Source of the DNA: Dastarcus helophoroides
Taxonomy: Eukaryota; Arthropoda; Insecta; Coleoptera; Bothrideridae
Assembly (NCBI GenBank): GCA_028583605.1
Contig: CM053327.1
Span: 7,253,316 to 7,317,315 of the forward strand
Direction: 5' to 3'
DNA length: 64,000 bases
Positions 24,266 to 38,000 of the stretch are shown in pieces (position 1 is the stretch's first letter; each line of letters opens with the position of its first letter). Below the pieces are notes generated by a model. The model was not told where the DNA came from. It ran no database searches and saw only the letters and a program-made list of their open reading frames with translations. Position numbers and translations under genes: made by a program.

Positions 24266-25400
24266 CTGGTCAACACTGATTTTGTCACACGAACTCTGGC
24301 AGGTAAATATGTTTGGACTACCTACCCTCATCATGAAACCGTACTTATTTTTTTTCCATCGCCCCCAGTTTTCTTGTGACAATGTAAAATTTATTTTTGG
24401 AAATGTAGTCTTCCCGAATACTGTTCGTTTTTATTTAGGTCCATATATTATTTACATCTTAAAAAATTTTATCAGAAATAAAACATAATATCATGATCAT
24501 ATAAAATCTTCATTTATCATTAAAATTTGGGTTCTTTTTATCTAAATGGGACACCAGGGATCAAAAAAAATCACAGTTAGGAACAACTTTGTCCTACACG
24601 TAGATCTTTAATTTGTAAATAGAAAACTGTAAATCATTTACACTTGTAAAGCTCTCTGGTATATTTCTACCACCACTTCATATAAAATTAGGCTTACCAA
24701 AAATTTTCTAGAGAGAAGGGGTTCCAATAAAAATGGATTTTTATATTTCAAAGAGAAATTCCCCAGAATGAATGAAGTAGTAGTAGTAGAACCTCAAATT
24801 AAGAAATTTAATAAAAGACTCGTTGTTTAAAGAAAAATTAAATGTTTTGTAAAAATCAGCATGAAGGTGCTTCAAAAATTTAATAGGAAATTTTTTGGTG
24901 TACCATAAGAGTGACATCTAAAGATATTTGGTTAAAAAACTTTTATTGGAGTATTAAACTTTAGATTGCAATATGGGGGTCAAGGTTCATCTTTTAGACA
25001 CATATCTTGACTTTATTCCTACGAATTAGGGGGCTCTAAGTGATAAGAGCTGATCAAAGTTTCATGCGGACATTCCAATGATGGAAAAATTTTATCAGGG
25101 CAGATTAAACTCAATGATATTGACTGACTACTACTGCTTGATCAAAAGGGACCAATTAAAAGCTAAACAATCTAGAAAAGCAAAGATTATAAGTTGCTAA
25201 TGTACATTTTTTGTGTTATATTTCTGGAGCTCCATCATTTTTCAAACATTTAACAAACAAATGTCGTAGATCGTAGGTAGTATCTGGCCGTAGGTGATGA
25301 AAATTTCAAAACTGCTTATGTTAAATGACAACCGCTAACACTATTAAAAAATACAAAAGAAGTTCCGATGACATGACAAAACTTCAATTTTGTTGACCAG
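24266..25400. mobile_element. Candidate ~1.1 kb non-autonomous TIR element
   Basis: The left end CTGGTCAACACTGATTTTGT faces a right end ACTTCAATTTTGTTGACCAG: CTGGTCAACA plus an internal TTTTGTCA block on both sides. No target duplication is clear and the interior has no transposase. Confidence 0.45.
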
Positions 25401-25609
25401 GGTAATTAATTTACAACACATTTTCTTGGCTTTCATTTCAAATTGTTCCGCGCTTAGAATTTACCAGTAATGTATTGTGATACGTGCCATTCATTAGCAT
25501 TACCACCGTATTTCACCGCCCTGTTCCGTATTACTAATTGTCCCGTTTGCAGACCCGCCGCGTGCCTAGCAGCCGCCCCTGTGCAAACGCCCCCCCTTAA
25601 ATTCAACAA

Positions 25610-26700
25610 AATTTAATATTACAGAATTTCGATAAAAAGTTAGAATTACGAATAAAAACCAAAGATTTTTAATTTAAACTAAGGAGTTAAAAATCTGAAT
25701 TTTAGAGTAAAAAACTGGCATTGGTGAAAAATTCTTTGAATTTCCGAATTCAAAAAAAATTAAGGCCTGCATTTAAAGCAAAAAGATTTCGAGAAAAACT
25801 TTACATAAAATCAGACAGAATTTGAAATACAAATCTTCTTCCCTGAGACCAAGGAAGATTAAAAAACACAATAAAGGTTGCGTTGTTTCTTAGTTTCAGG
25901 GGACAAGACCTGTATTTCAATTTTTGAAGATAACCAAGGACCAGTCCGTTCAACCAGACAGAATTTATTATGGTATTTTTCTTGAAAATCAGTCTAATAT
26001 TTTCTTAAAATTTCCAATGTAAATTCGAAATTTAGGAACTTTTTGTTAAAATTGTATAACTTCTTTTCGTAGGTTCGAATTTTTTGAGATCATACCTAAA
26101 ATGTCAAGAACGAATTTAAAATTTCGAAATTGATTTTTCTCAAAATTTCGACTTTTTTCAAGAATATTTCGATATTTTCAAAAAATCTTAAATAGTGTAT
26201 AATAAGTTTTCTTTGAAATGGAATTTTTCAGAAATTTTGATTATTTTTTCTTCAAAAAGCCCTAAACTCAAAATCTCTACTTTTTTATCGACATTTCCAA
26301 CTTTTTACCTATATTTCGACTTTTCTTGAGGTCATAATCAAAGTAATTTTGGTGTTATTGCCCATACTTCGAGAGTGAAGCTGCAAAATCGACACTGAAC
26401 AATAATTAAAAAAAAAAAAAAGAATAGAAAAATTACATGCATATTGACAAAATTTTGAATGGAGACAAACATTTAGGAAACAAAATGGGTATACAAAGTT
26501 AAAAAGTTGTTCTTCAAATTTCAAATTATTATTTTCTTAGAAGTTCAGTTTTAAGCAAAAAAATTTCCCTTTTTTCAAAATTCAAACTTTTTTTGAAATT
26601 TCAAATTCTATCTCTAAGTTTATATTTTAAGAAAAGTTTTCAAAATTTTTAATTAAGTGTAAATAAAGGCTCGAATATATAACAACATACATTTTAAAAA
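25610..26700. repeat. AAATTTCGA-type array (purine-rich to 25.82 kb, pyrimidine-rich after 25.97 kb)
   Basis: The array polarity flips close to the foldback insertion at 25824. No genes. Confidence 0.5.
25824..25954. mobile_element. Short foldback insertion related to 9029-9280, 12 bp target duplication
   Basis: CAGACAGAATTT flanks it on both sides (25812-25823, 25955-25966). The insert shares GAAGATAACCAAGGACCAGT with the 9029 element in reverse orientation, and its own arms are AAATACAAATCTTCTTCCC and the imperfect complement GGGGACAAGACCTGTATTT. Confidence 0.8.
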
Positions 26701-26730
26701 TTGTTTAAAAATGTATTTTAGAAACTATTT

Positions 26731-26829
26731 CCCAAGCAACATTGATTAGTATAATAAACGTTTGTTAAATTAAAATTGCGTTTATTTTAACTTTAAAAAA
26801 CGTTTATATACCATTCAGTGTTGCTTGGG
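26731..26829. mobile_element. 99 bp MITE, TIR CCCAAGCAACAYTGA
   Basis: CCCAAGCAACATTGA at the left and the complement of CCCAAGCAACACTGA at the right (one mismatch in 15). An inner inverted pair ATAAACGTTT/AAACGTTTAT gives a hairpin-like structure. Confidence 0.75.
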
Positions 26830-27086
26830 TTCCTTTAAATGTCCTTTTTTTAAATTATGATTTTTCTCTTTTAGAATTTCGATTTCAGTTCGAAATTTTT
26901 AACTTTAAATTAAAAATCTCCCATCGTATAGTTATTTACAAAAAGAAAAAAAATGTTTAGATACAGACTTTTCAAATATTGAAATTTATTAGAAAATCAA
27001 ATTGTGGCAAAAAATCTTTAAATACATTTAAACATCGAAGCTTAAGAAGATCTAAATTTATGAAACAACAAATTTAAACTCAGAAT

Positions 27087-27790
27087 CAGGCCCGGATCCA
27101 ATAAGTGCGGGGCCCGATTAGATTTTTGCGGGGCCCTCTTTTTCTTAGTTTTTGTTTTAGCTGAGCAGCTAGCGGAAATAAAATAATGTTTGTGCTCTTA
27201 TCGAGTTTATATGTAAAACCAAGCAAATCGAATTCTTTCAATTTAACAAACCATGAAATTGCATAAATTGTTTGTAACTTTGGATGGTTGATTACATAAA
27301 GTTTTATTTTTGTTAACTAGTTTTTTTAATAATATTTTAATGGACAGACCAATAGGTTTGAACATTTATTAGATTCGAAGTTTGGAAATGTTCAAACCTA
27401 TTGCTATGTGCATTAGAATCCTTGTCTTCTGGAAACTTTTTCCTAGAGAGCAACCGCTTCGCTAGGTGGCAGTGTTTCAACTGTTGGTAATTTAGCTACC
27501 TATGATTCACTATACACGCCTGGAGGGCTGCATGAATTTGTAGTCTACGTTGCATTCTACTTGCAATAGTATTTTAGACAGTTTTGCTTTATTACCTTTT
27601 ACACGTAATGTTAAGGAATATATCCTAGCTAATCATAGGCATAGCTAGAATAGGGCAGGGTGGGGCGCTTGCCCCCCTCTAGTGCATGCAGCAAACCAAA
27701 TATTTATGTATTCAACTGAGGGACCAAAAATTTTCATTCCAGCTTCACAATTCATTCTTTCCTTGCAATCTTTTTTCGACATTTTAACTT
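27087..27790 (+). repeat. Dispersed repeat, copy 1 (interrupted)
   Basis: Begins CAGGCCCGGATCCAATAAG and matches 63479-63920: CTAACAAACC-type AT-rich middle, then CATAGCTAGAATAGGGCAGG and TTTATGTATTCAACTG. About 240 extra bases at ~27345-27590 are absent from copy 2, so this copy has an insertion or copy 2 a deletion. An AAATTTCGA array begins directly at its right edge, as in copy 2. Confidence 0.75.
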
Positions 27791-28635
27791 TTTTGTCAAA
27801 TTTCGTATTTTTTTATACAATTTGTTTTTTTTTAATCTTGCATTTATACATAAAATTCCACTTTTTTATAAAACATGACTTGACCAAAATTTCAAATTTT
27901 TCGAAATTCGACTTTTTCTGAAAATTTCTACTTTTTTTGATTCTGAAAATTTCAGTTTGTTTGTTAAAATTTTTGTAAAAAAATTACGAAAAAATTTTCT
28001 GGAAGCTTCAATTTGTCAAAATTTCGACGTGCATCACAACACAGGAAATTTTCATTTATTCTTATAATTTCGATTTTTTTTCTTAAAATTTACTCTTTTT
28101 CTAAATTTCGATAAAGTCTGACTCTTTCTGAAACATTTCAAATTTTCACTACAAGATTAAACGTCTTTTTGTCAAACTTTGGATCTTTCTCACAGAATTT
28201 CGATCATTTTCTCCTAATTTCATCTTTTTCAATTAGATTATTTTTACAAAATTTAGATTTTTTTCTTAAATTTGACTCTCTGGAAGATTTTGAATTATTT
28301 GACCTTTTGAAGTGTTCTCGAAATTTCGTTTTTTTTTCAAATTTCGGAAATTTTCCGAGCATTTAGCTATTTTTCACAGTTTAGAATCTGATTTTTTGGA
28401 AATTTCGACTGGTTTCTTTTCTATGAAATATTCAATTTATTCTCAATATTCAATATTTTCTTGGTAAATTCGTCTTTTCTTTCAAAATTTTTTCTTTTTC
28501 TCTTAAAATAGTATTTTCCCTAAAATTTGCCTTTTCCTCGGAATTCGACATTTTCGAAATTTCGATTTTATTGTCGAAATTCTACTTTTTTCAACTTCTG
28601 TTTCAAAAATCGTTTATTTCGATATTCTAGTTACA
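27770..28635. repeat. AAATTTCGA-type array, pyrimidine-rich
   Basis: Strong CTTTTTCTGAAAATTTCGA-like periodicity up to the putative UBE3A promoter region. The open frames are repeat translations. Confidence 0.6.
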
Positions 28636-28639
28636 TTAA

Positions 28640-29068
28640 TAGCTAGAAAATATTTAAACTTTGATATAAATGGCGGCACCTACCGGCTGTTTTCTAAGTA
28701 AGCAAATTGGCAACTTAAAATACAAATGTAACGCAACAGCGCCATTTATCGGTTGATCACAAAAGTAGGAAATCTGATAATATTAAATATGCAGATTCCG
28801 CTACAGTTATTTTCCAGTGTGGTATCCATGATTCGTAAACGTCATTTGTCATTACTGAAATTGCAGTTTTCTGATCTTTATTTATTCCGAAGAAAGAATA
28901 TAAATATAAACTGCAAAACATCAAGAAATACGAAAAAGCTTTTACGCATTAGGAATAACGCCGTTTATAAATAAAAAGGATTCCCATGCAATAGTTTTCT
29001 AGATAGTAGTGAATGTTATTATTAATTTTATTTTTAGATTTTTCTCTTATTTTATATAAACAAATTCT
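28640..29068 (+). promoter_or_regulatory. Probable UBE3A promoter/5' UTR region
   Basis: This stretch lies between the end of an AAATTTCGA array and the UBE3A start codon and is not repetitive. It holds AAATGGCGGC at 28668-28677, a YY1-type motif often near start sites of housekeeping genes, and its mirror GCGCCATTT at 28739-28747. No transcription start can be assigned from sequence alone. The open frame at 28753-28974 has no recognisable product and is probably untranslated. Confidence 0.35.
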
Positions 29069-32000
29069 ATGAGCTCTTCAGATCAAACTTCAGAACAAGA
29101 CGACGCTTCAAGGTAAAATTAATGTTATTAAAATCGTTAATTTTGTCGCGCGTACGTTAAAAATAATATTTGTGCAAAGTATCAACTTTTAGGTTATGTT
29201 GTATTGGAGCTAATTTGATTGTCATCTCATTTAGCTAACTTATTTTCAATACATTCGTTATCATTGCAACGTTATCATGTATATTTAACGTGCGAGCACC
29301 TAAATGATTAATTAATTGGGTGTCTCTTTGTAGGAATAACCAAGAGGCTTCGTCTAGCAAAATTGAGAATCAACACAATAATAAGGCAAATACTAAGGAA
29401 GACGAAATGAAAAGAGCTGCAGCGAAAAAATTAATAGAGCGTTATTTCTATCAGTTGACAGATGGTTGTGGTAATCCCCACTGTGATAACAAGTATTGTG
29501 CTTCGAGCGGAGATGTAACTATTTGCGTTGTTGTTAGAGGAAACAATAAGGAATCCTTAACGATAAGCTGAAAAATTTTAGGATTACGGTTTCAATGACA
29601 ATTCTTACCATATCTTATCAGCTGAGATTAATGTTTGTAAGGAGTAAATGTTACAAGTTTATTCATTTCTATATTCGGTTTTTAGTTGGGAAGTTTAAAA
29701 ATATAGAATAAAAATTAAGTTCTGAGATTATAGTTCAAATTTGCACTTCTACTAAAACTACTTTCTCAAAATTTCAATTTAGAGCTCAAAGAATTAAAAG
29801 TTTTAATTTAGATGTAGAATTTTGTAAAATTAGTTGAACTTTGCTTAAAAAATAAGCATTATGCTAGAAGTACAAATTCAGATAAGTGGAAGTATCACAT
29901 TTCTATGTTTAAGGATTTCTTAGTTTCTACACGCTCCTATTTGCTGAATTTATGTTTAAGGAGTAAATTTGCAGTTGGAGCCATTGACCCCAGATGAAGC
30001 CGCAGCTCAAGCAATACAGTTATTTTCACAAGATGCCCGTCTTTGTGAGAGGCATCCAAACAAAATAGCCCGAACGCATAACAAACAGTTCTTAGAAGGT
30101 TCAAATAGTTCGGAAAATGAAAAAGATAATTCAGCTCAGATACCTACCAATGACATTTTATCACAAAGTAATGACGTATTCAAAAGTGATAGTGATACAG
30201 CTTCAGGTATATTTTACCTGTATATGTGTGCAGCAGTATTTGCAACTTTGACGTTGTAGATTCAACAAATGTGCCCTATCTAACAGAGCAACTTCTGTTT
30301 GATATAATCGATGAATGTGAAGAAACTGAGCAGTATTCGAAATTAATCAGAACCTTAGGTGAAGTTTATAGTAGTATCGAATGCCTATCAAGAAGTTTTC
30401 AACAAACGCCAACGAATTCCCCAATAAATACGTCAAATTCTCGTAAAGAAGGTAATTGTAATGTTACATTACAATAACATACATTGTAATGTAACATAAA
30501 TTCGCTTCGGCTATTATAATTTTAAATCGGTCGTAATTAATGCCCGATAATTTAATTCAATTTGCAGACTAAAAAAATACTAAACGCTCGATAAAAAATT
30601 TAAATCTTCAGTATAAAATTTTAGGAAATACCTTGTATATTTTTTAAAATTACAATATAAAAGGTATAATTTGCACGCTAAGTTCTGTTGGTATTTTAAT
30701 CAAATATAATCTCAATAAAAATATAAATGCTCAATAAATTTATATTCGCTATTAAATGAAATTTTGCCTTTTATGCTAATGCACATATAAAAATACAAGG
30801 TTCGATAACTGATGTTCACTATTAAATCAAATTTGCAATAAAGTAATATGTATATCACGTTGCAAATACAGGGTGTTTCAGTAGAAACTTTCCAGCTGGA
30901 AAATGTCAAAATTAAACAAAAAAAAAAGTGAGGCAGGTGGATTTTCTTTTTAGGAGGGTACATGCTGACAAAAATTCTGGCGTCTTGGAAGCTACCCCTT
31001 AGGCAGGAGGATAAAACATCCTTGAATTTTAAAAGGCACCCTATGTGAGTGATTCTCATTTTAAACCTTTTTCAATTCTGGTTACGAGGACATACGCCTT
31101 TTTTAATTGGGCAAAAGGGAATATTAAACAACTAACTGATATGTCGCCCAACCCCCACTCACTATTGTCACGTTTTCCAAAATTTCGATTTTTTTTTAAA
31201 TTTTCGCTTTTCTAAATTTTTTTTCCAAAATTTCACTTTCTCAAAATTTCAATTTCAGACTTCAGTTTTTTAGAAACTTCGATTCTGAAAATTTAGATTT
31301 CTGTTTAAAATTTTGAATTGTCTGATGTCGAGTATTTTTAATGGTTAAATTTTTCTTAAAATTTCGATGGTATTTCAAAATTTCAACGTTTTTATCAATA
31401 TCAAAATATTATATAACAAAAATTTTTGAAAAAGCTCAAAAATTTTATTGAAATTTCGGTTTCTTCTTCGACGCTTTTTTAAAATTTCCTCTATCCAAAA
31501 TGTCTAAACTTTTTATAGGTTTTTTTTCAACATTTCGACCTTTTTTGAACATTTTAATGACAATTTGAACTTTTTTCAAACTTTGAATTTAAAAAATGTC
31601 TTTTTTTTGAATGGGACTTTTCTAAAAACTTTTGACTTTTTCTCGAATGTTTCACTGTTTTCAAAATTTTTACTTTTCTTAAGACTTCCAAAAATTTATA
31701 TTTTTTTTGAAAATTGGATTTTTTTGAAAATATCGACTTTTCAAAATTTAGATTTTTTTCAAAAAACTTTTTCGAAAATTTTTCTTTTTTAATATTACTA
31801 GTTTTTTAAAAAGTTAGTTTTTTGAAAACTTTCGACCTTTTTTCGAGTTTTGAGTTTTTTTTTCAGTTTCGCCTTATTTTCAAAATTGTCATTATTCTCT
31901 TTGAATGTTGACCGTGAATATTTCAAGATTTCGACTTTTGCCCATAATATCGATTCTTTTTTAAATTCAATGTTCGTTTAAATTTTGGTTATATTTAAAA

Positions 32001-35000
32001 ATTTCGATTTTTTGAAATTGGGACATTTTTTTAAAATGTCGACTTTTTGACATTTACGGTTGTTTTGAAAAACTTAAATTTTATTTACGGAATTTTGCGA
32101 TTTTTTAATATAATAGAATTACATTTGAAAATGTTGATTTTTTCCAAAATTTCAATTTTTTTTTTTTTTTAGTTAAATATTCGACGCTTTTTCAAAATTT
32201 TATTTTTCTTTCAAGTTTCAATCAAGAACTTTAACTTTTCAGAAAAATATTCGTCTTTTTCCCAAAATTTTAACTATTCAAAATTTTGGCCTTTTCCAAA
32301 ATTTTAATTTTATTTGGATAAGCTTTGCTCTTCTTCAATATTCATATTTTTTTCAACTTTTTTGAAACTTTGAAGATTTTTTAATTTCATTAAAGTATCG
32401 TTATTTCATTTATAATGTTGACTATTTTTGAAATTTAAATTTCCAAAATTTAAATTTCTTGAAGTTTTTTTTTAAATTTTCCAAATTTTTGAAATGTCAA
32501 CTTTTTTAAAATTTTTGGTTTTCTTGACAATCAATTAACTATTTTATAGAAATTCTATGATACAGATTTCGTTTAAACTTTTATTGAAAATGTTGCCTTT
32601 TTCAAAATTTTCCGCTTTTTTCAAAATTCTGACTTTTCTTGATAATTTTGACTAATATTCAAAATTTCAATTTTCTTTGGATAATTGGAATTTTGGGAAA
32701 AGTTTGTGAATTTCATTTTTTTTTGAAAATTCCGTTTTTTCTTAAAATACAATTTTGACTTTCGATTTTTTTCTGGAAAAATTTTTGAAGTTTGGACTGT
32801 TTTTTAATTCTTTGACTTTTTTGGAAAATTCCGAATTTTTTGAAAATTTGGCAAACTTTGGTCAAAATGTCTATTTTTTCTTAAATTCGACATTTCTTTA
32901 AAATTGCTTTTGTTTGGTTAAAATTTTCAATCAAAAACCTTGATTTTAAAAAATTTTCTACTTTTTTCGAAAATCATCATTAACCAAAATTGTGATTTTT
33001 CTTTGAAAATTTTGATAATATTGGTTATTCATCAGTATTTAGAGTTATCAAAAATCTGAAAATTTAACTCAACATTTTTAATTTTTTTTTCAAATCTGCA
33101 TTTTTTTAAATTTTGACTGTTTTTGAACCTTTTGGTCTTACAAATTTTAAATTGTTTTAAAAATTTCTCAATTTTTTTCCAAATTCTCGTATTTTTTGAA
33201 AATGTCGACTTCAAAATGTTTGAATTTTTTTAACAATTTTGATCTTGTTTTCAAAATTCTGAAATTTTGTCCATTTTCCAAAATATTGATTTTTACAAAT
33301 TTTAACTGAAAATTTCGACTATTTTCCAATTTTTTTTTATTCTCGAAACTTGACGTTAACTTTGATTTTTTGCAAAATTTGCCTGTTCCCGATTTTTTAA
33401 AATTTTTTGAAGAATCCGACTTGGTAAATTACAAATTTTTAAGTTTTGAACGAATTCGAGAAAAAATTTCGATTTTAAAGATTGCATTTTAAAAAGGAAT
33501 CTTTTTCAAGTTTAAACTGAAACGTTTCAAATATAAATAGGAATTTTGAAAAAAGCGTAAAGAGCGAAATGTTTTTATTGTGTGCAGAAAATGTTGACTA
33601 TAAACTGAAAATTTCGAGAAGAAACTCAAAATATCTTTTAAAAAAATGTTCCTCCACATTTCAATATAAATATACCAAGTACCAAATTGAAACCAAAATT
33701 TCGAATTTAAAAGTTAAATGTTTATAAACTAAAAGAAAAGAATTCGTAAAAAGAGAAACGTGCCACTGATCACTTAGTCAGCTCTTAACGTGTTTAGGTA
33801 ACTTTAAATACAATTGCCTGTATTATTCATTACATAAAAATTGCCTACCTGCTAATGCCCATTTCTAATATCTTAGAGATTGAATTTTGAAAAATTCGAT
33901 TTTAGTGCTCACCTACGTATCATGGAGAACATCTGTATGAAATTTCATGCTCCTAGACTCACCCGTTTAGACTACAGGTTGTCAGTCAGTTCTTAGAGAT
34001 TTAGTAAATAGATATAGGAAGCATTAAAATTTGGCACTGAGCATTTCTTAAACTGATTGAACCTTGATAATTTTTTAACGAATTGGTTTATCGAGTCTAT
34101 ATGATTTTTATCAAATATTTGTTAATTTTTCAACCATATGAGTTTTATGCATAAAACAATCATTTTTTTTATGGAGTATCTGTATTTTTTATCGAAACAT
34201 TATTATTTTAAAAGGTACCAACATTTTATATCAAGTATGCACTTACATTTATCGAGCATCTAATACTTTTATTGAACATTTGTTATTTTAATAAGCAGGC
34301 AAATTTTATATCGAGCATTCATTACATTTATCGAGCGTTTATTATTTTTATCGAATATTTAATTTATTATCATGCTTCTTAATAAATTTACTGGAAAATG
34401 TAAGATGCTTTGGACTTAAAAGATCGACATTTTAATTTGTTTCCATTTTAAATGCGCACACATTGTTTTAGACAAGGAAATAACAGGTCTAAATAAAGAA
34501 GAAGTGAGATCCCTGGAAGGCGAAAAAGACAAAGATGAAGACTCATGTGTGGAGCCAAGTAAAAATTCTTTACCACTGGTGGACCTTCCATCCGTCAGGC
34601 GTGCATACACGGCCTTATTCAAACTGAAAACGTCTATTTTCGAAAATGCTCTAGTCAACGCACTTGTAACACTCGCGGGAACTTACAAATGCAACTCCCC
34701 ACTAGAAAAGAGAAGGACAGCCAAGACGACGTCGTCAACGTCCTACTAATTGTATTTGAAATCCCCGCATTAGGTACCCAATTCGGAACCAGTGAAGCAG
34801 TATAGTAAGGATGCAACTTTTAGGTTCTGGGGATTTCCTGGAAACGGCCCTTCCGGCGATATGCCGCGCGTCACAGTGGCTCAGCATCGAGATGCAAGCA
34901 AAATTAGCCAAAATTTGGTCGACATCAACTGGTGTGTCTAGTCTTAGAAACATATTGGAAAATTTGCAGCAGCTAGTCACTTTGAGGGTCATCGTGACGC

Positions 35001-38000
35001 AGTTTCACAGAGATTTTTATGTTCAAGATGAGAACGTTATTACGTCGGCCACTAAATTGATGAAGATTTTGTATTATGCAAATATGTTAGCTGGTACATT
35101 GGAATCTTCGGACTTAAGAAGTGAAGACTTAAGCTTGTCGATGGATGAGTCGTATTTGGCTATTAAGTTGAATAAAAGTACCCCACCAGTTGATTCTTTA
35201 GGTAGGAGTCAATTTTAACTACTTCTGCCATATGTGCTAATTATGACTAAAATAATGGTAACAACCCTCACTTTCTTATTAACTTTTTAATACTTTTATA
35301 AGGTATATTAACTCGTTGACGCCAGCTCACAATTTTATGCCTTTGTTGTCAGCAAGCGTCAACAATTTGGAATCATCTGATTTTTCTCAAATAACCCTAT
35401 GCTTCTAATTGCACTTCCCATTCAGACTTTTGTCACTTATTTTAGGGGAAAAATATTCAAAAATGCTGACACCCTGACTTTCAATTTTTTTGAGCTTTTT
35501 TAAATATTTTGACTTTTTTTTTAATTTGGACTAGGGATGCACAAGATTTGCAAAATATCGATACTGTATTCAACTGATACATCGAAAAAGATGCGTATAT
35601 GGATATGTTTCGATACATCGGTAAATTTATTCGATATTCGATGTATCATATAAATCCAATGCCATGCAGCAGGACTTCTCAACCAGCGAGGCGCGCTTCT
35701 CATAATTTTTTCAAAATTCCTACTTTTTAGAACAAATTTTTACCTATTTAAAATTTAAGACTTTTTTTTAAATGTTGACTTTCAAAATTTAAAATTTAAT
35801 AAAAAATTTCTGCTTTTTAAAATTTCGATTTTTTTTTAGTTCGAAAATTGCGACCAAGTATTTATAAAGATTTCAGCCTTAAAGCTTTATTTTTTTTTAA
35901 ATGTCGTGTAGGATTTTATTTGAGAGGACAATTTCCAAAAATTGCACTTTTTAAAATTTTTGACTCAAATTTCGATGTTTTTCCAAATATTTACTTTTTT
36001 AAAATGTCGACTTGGATTTCTAAAGGGTGCGATCTTTTCGAAAATTTTGACCTTTTTTGAAAATATTGAAATTTCAGAAATTTAATTTTTTTCGAAAATT
36101 TCGATTTTTTTTTGAAAATCTCAACTTCATAAATAATTCAAACACTTTTTTCAAAGTTTCGAATTTCTTTGGAAATTCTGATATTTCAAAATTCTATTTT
36201 TTTATTAAACTTTAAAAAAATGTCGACTTGTTTTCAAATTTTCGCACTTTTTTTCCAAAATTTAACTTTTTTTTAAAAATGCCCCTTACAAATTTTGATT
36301 TTTTTTAATGTATCTATTTTTCCAAATTTTGAAATTTTTTCAAAATATTTTTGAAACATTTTTTTATTTTCAAGTATTTTTAAAAATCCCCCAATTTTTC
36401 TGATAATTTTGACGTATTTCGAAAATCGCTTTTTTGAGTTTTTTGACGGCTTTTCAATACCTTGATTTTTCAAATTTGTGCGATTTTTTTTTCATGATTT
36501 TATATATAGATTTTATAAAATAGCCTGAAATTTAAAAAATATTCAAAATTATGAATTTTAAAAAAGATTTAAAAAATCCCTACAAATTTTTTGCAAAATA
36601 ATCCAAAATGTTAACAAGAGTTGATTAAAAAAAATATTTTTTCAGATAAAGGTAACATTTAAAAAAAATGGAAATTTTTAAAAGTCCAAATTTTAAAAAT
36701 GACGAAATTTTGAAATTGTCATAGAAAATTAGGATCTAAAAAAAATCATACTTTTGAAAAGTTACTGTTGAAAGTCGACCTTTTCAAAAAATTTAAGGAT
36801 TTTGATAAAATGAAGAAATTTTAAAAAAAAACCTTTAGAAAAGTTAGTTTTAAAATATAATCCAAATTTTAAAAATAATCAAGATTTGAAGAAATGTGGA
36901 GATTTAAAAAATGAAGCATTTTCAGTTAACTTTTTAAAGAACAGCCGAAATTTTCGAAGAGCCAAATATTGAAGAAAAGTGAAAATTATAAAAAAAATCC
37001 TAAACTAGAAAAAAAGGTTAATGTCATTTTCTTAGAGTGAAAATTTCGATTGAATATTTTCAAAATATTGGAATTTTGAGAAAATGTCGAAATTTTCAAA
37101 AAAGTCAAAATTTAAAAAAAACCTGTAAGAAGTCCGACATCTGAAATAAAGTTGGAATTTATTTAAAAAATCAAAAATTTTAAGAAGCGGCGAAAGTATC
37201 AAAAAAATTGAAAATTTTGCAAAATAAGATAAAATGTCAACTCAAAATTTTCGAATAAAGTCGAAATTTTCAAAAAGTGAAGGTTTTCAAAGGGTGTCAA
37301 AATTTTCGAAAATAAAATCTACATTTTTAAAAGCCAATATTCAAAAAAAAATGTTGAAAGTCCTAAAAAACCCAAATTTTGACAAGTCGAAATTTTGTGA
37401 AATTCTAAATTTTGAAATAAAATCGAAATTTTGAAGAAATACAATTTTTCAAAAAAAATGGACATTTTAAAAAATCTTCGGTGTCAAGCTTTCCAAAAAA
37501 TCTAGAATTTTCGAAAGAAATACATTTTTAAAAAAGTCGAAATTTTGGATGGTTGAAAATTGTGTGAAAAAAATGTTAAAGCGGTAGTTTTGAAAAAGTT
37601 GAAAGTTTAAAAAAAAATTAAAATTTGAAAATGAAATTGAATTATAGAAAAATTCATTAAAAAAAAGTTGAAATTGAAGTTTCAGAAATTTTAAATTAAA
37701 AAAATTGAAAAGTTTAAAAAGTCAAATTGTTAGATACGTTAAAATAACAGTAAAAAAGTCAAAATTTTTAGTAAAGTGAAATTTTTCAAAATAGACAAAA
37801 TTTTCAAAAAAGTTGAAATTTTCGGAAAAGCCGCAAGTTTGAAAAGATGCGAAATTTTAAAAGTCGAAATTTTGAAAAAACTCGAAATTTTAGAAAAAGA
37901 CTAAATTTAAAGTATTTTAAAAAAGAGATATTTAAAAAATGGACTTATTTAGACAAATTAAATAAAGTAGTGGCTCAGAAATAGTGAATGGGATCGGACG

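Noticed and set aside
24072..24266. 64-codon minus-strand frame in a less AT-rich patch
   Set aside because: No recognisable motif, no splice or promoter context; likely chance.
34666..34705. A 40 nt mini-intron that could remove the UBE3A frameshift region
   Set aside because: The splice dinucleotides exist, but removal leaves the wrong phase and deletes conserved residues.
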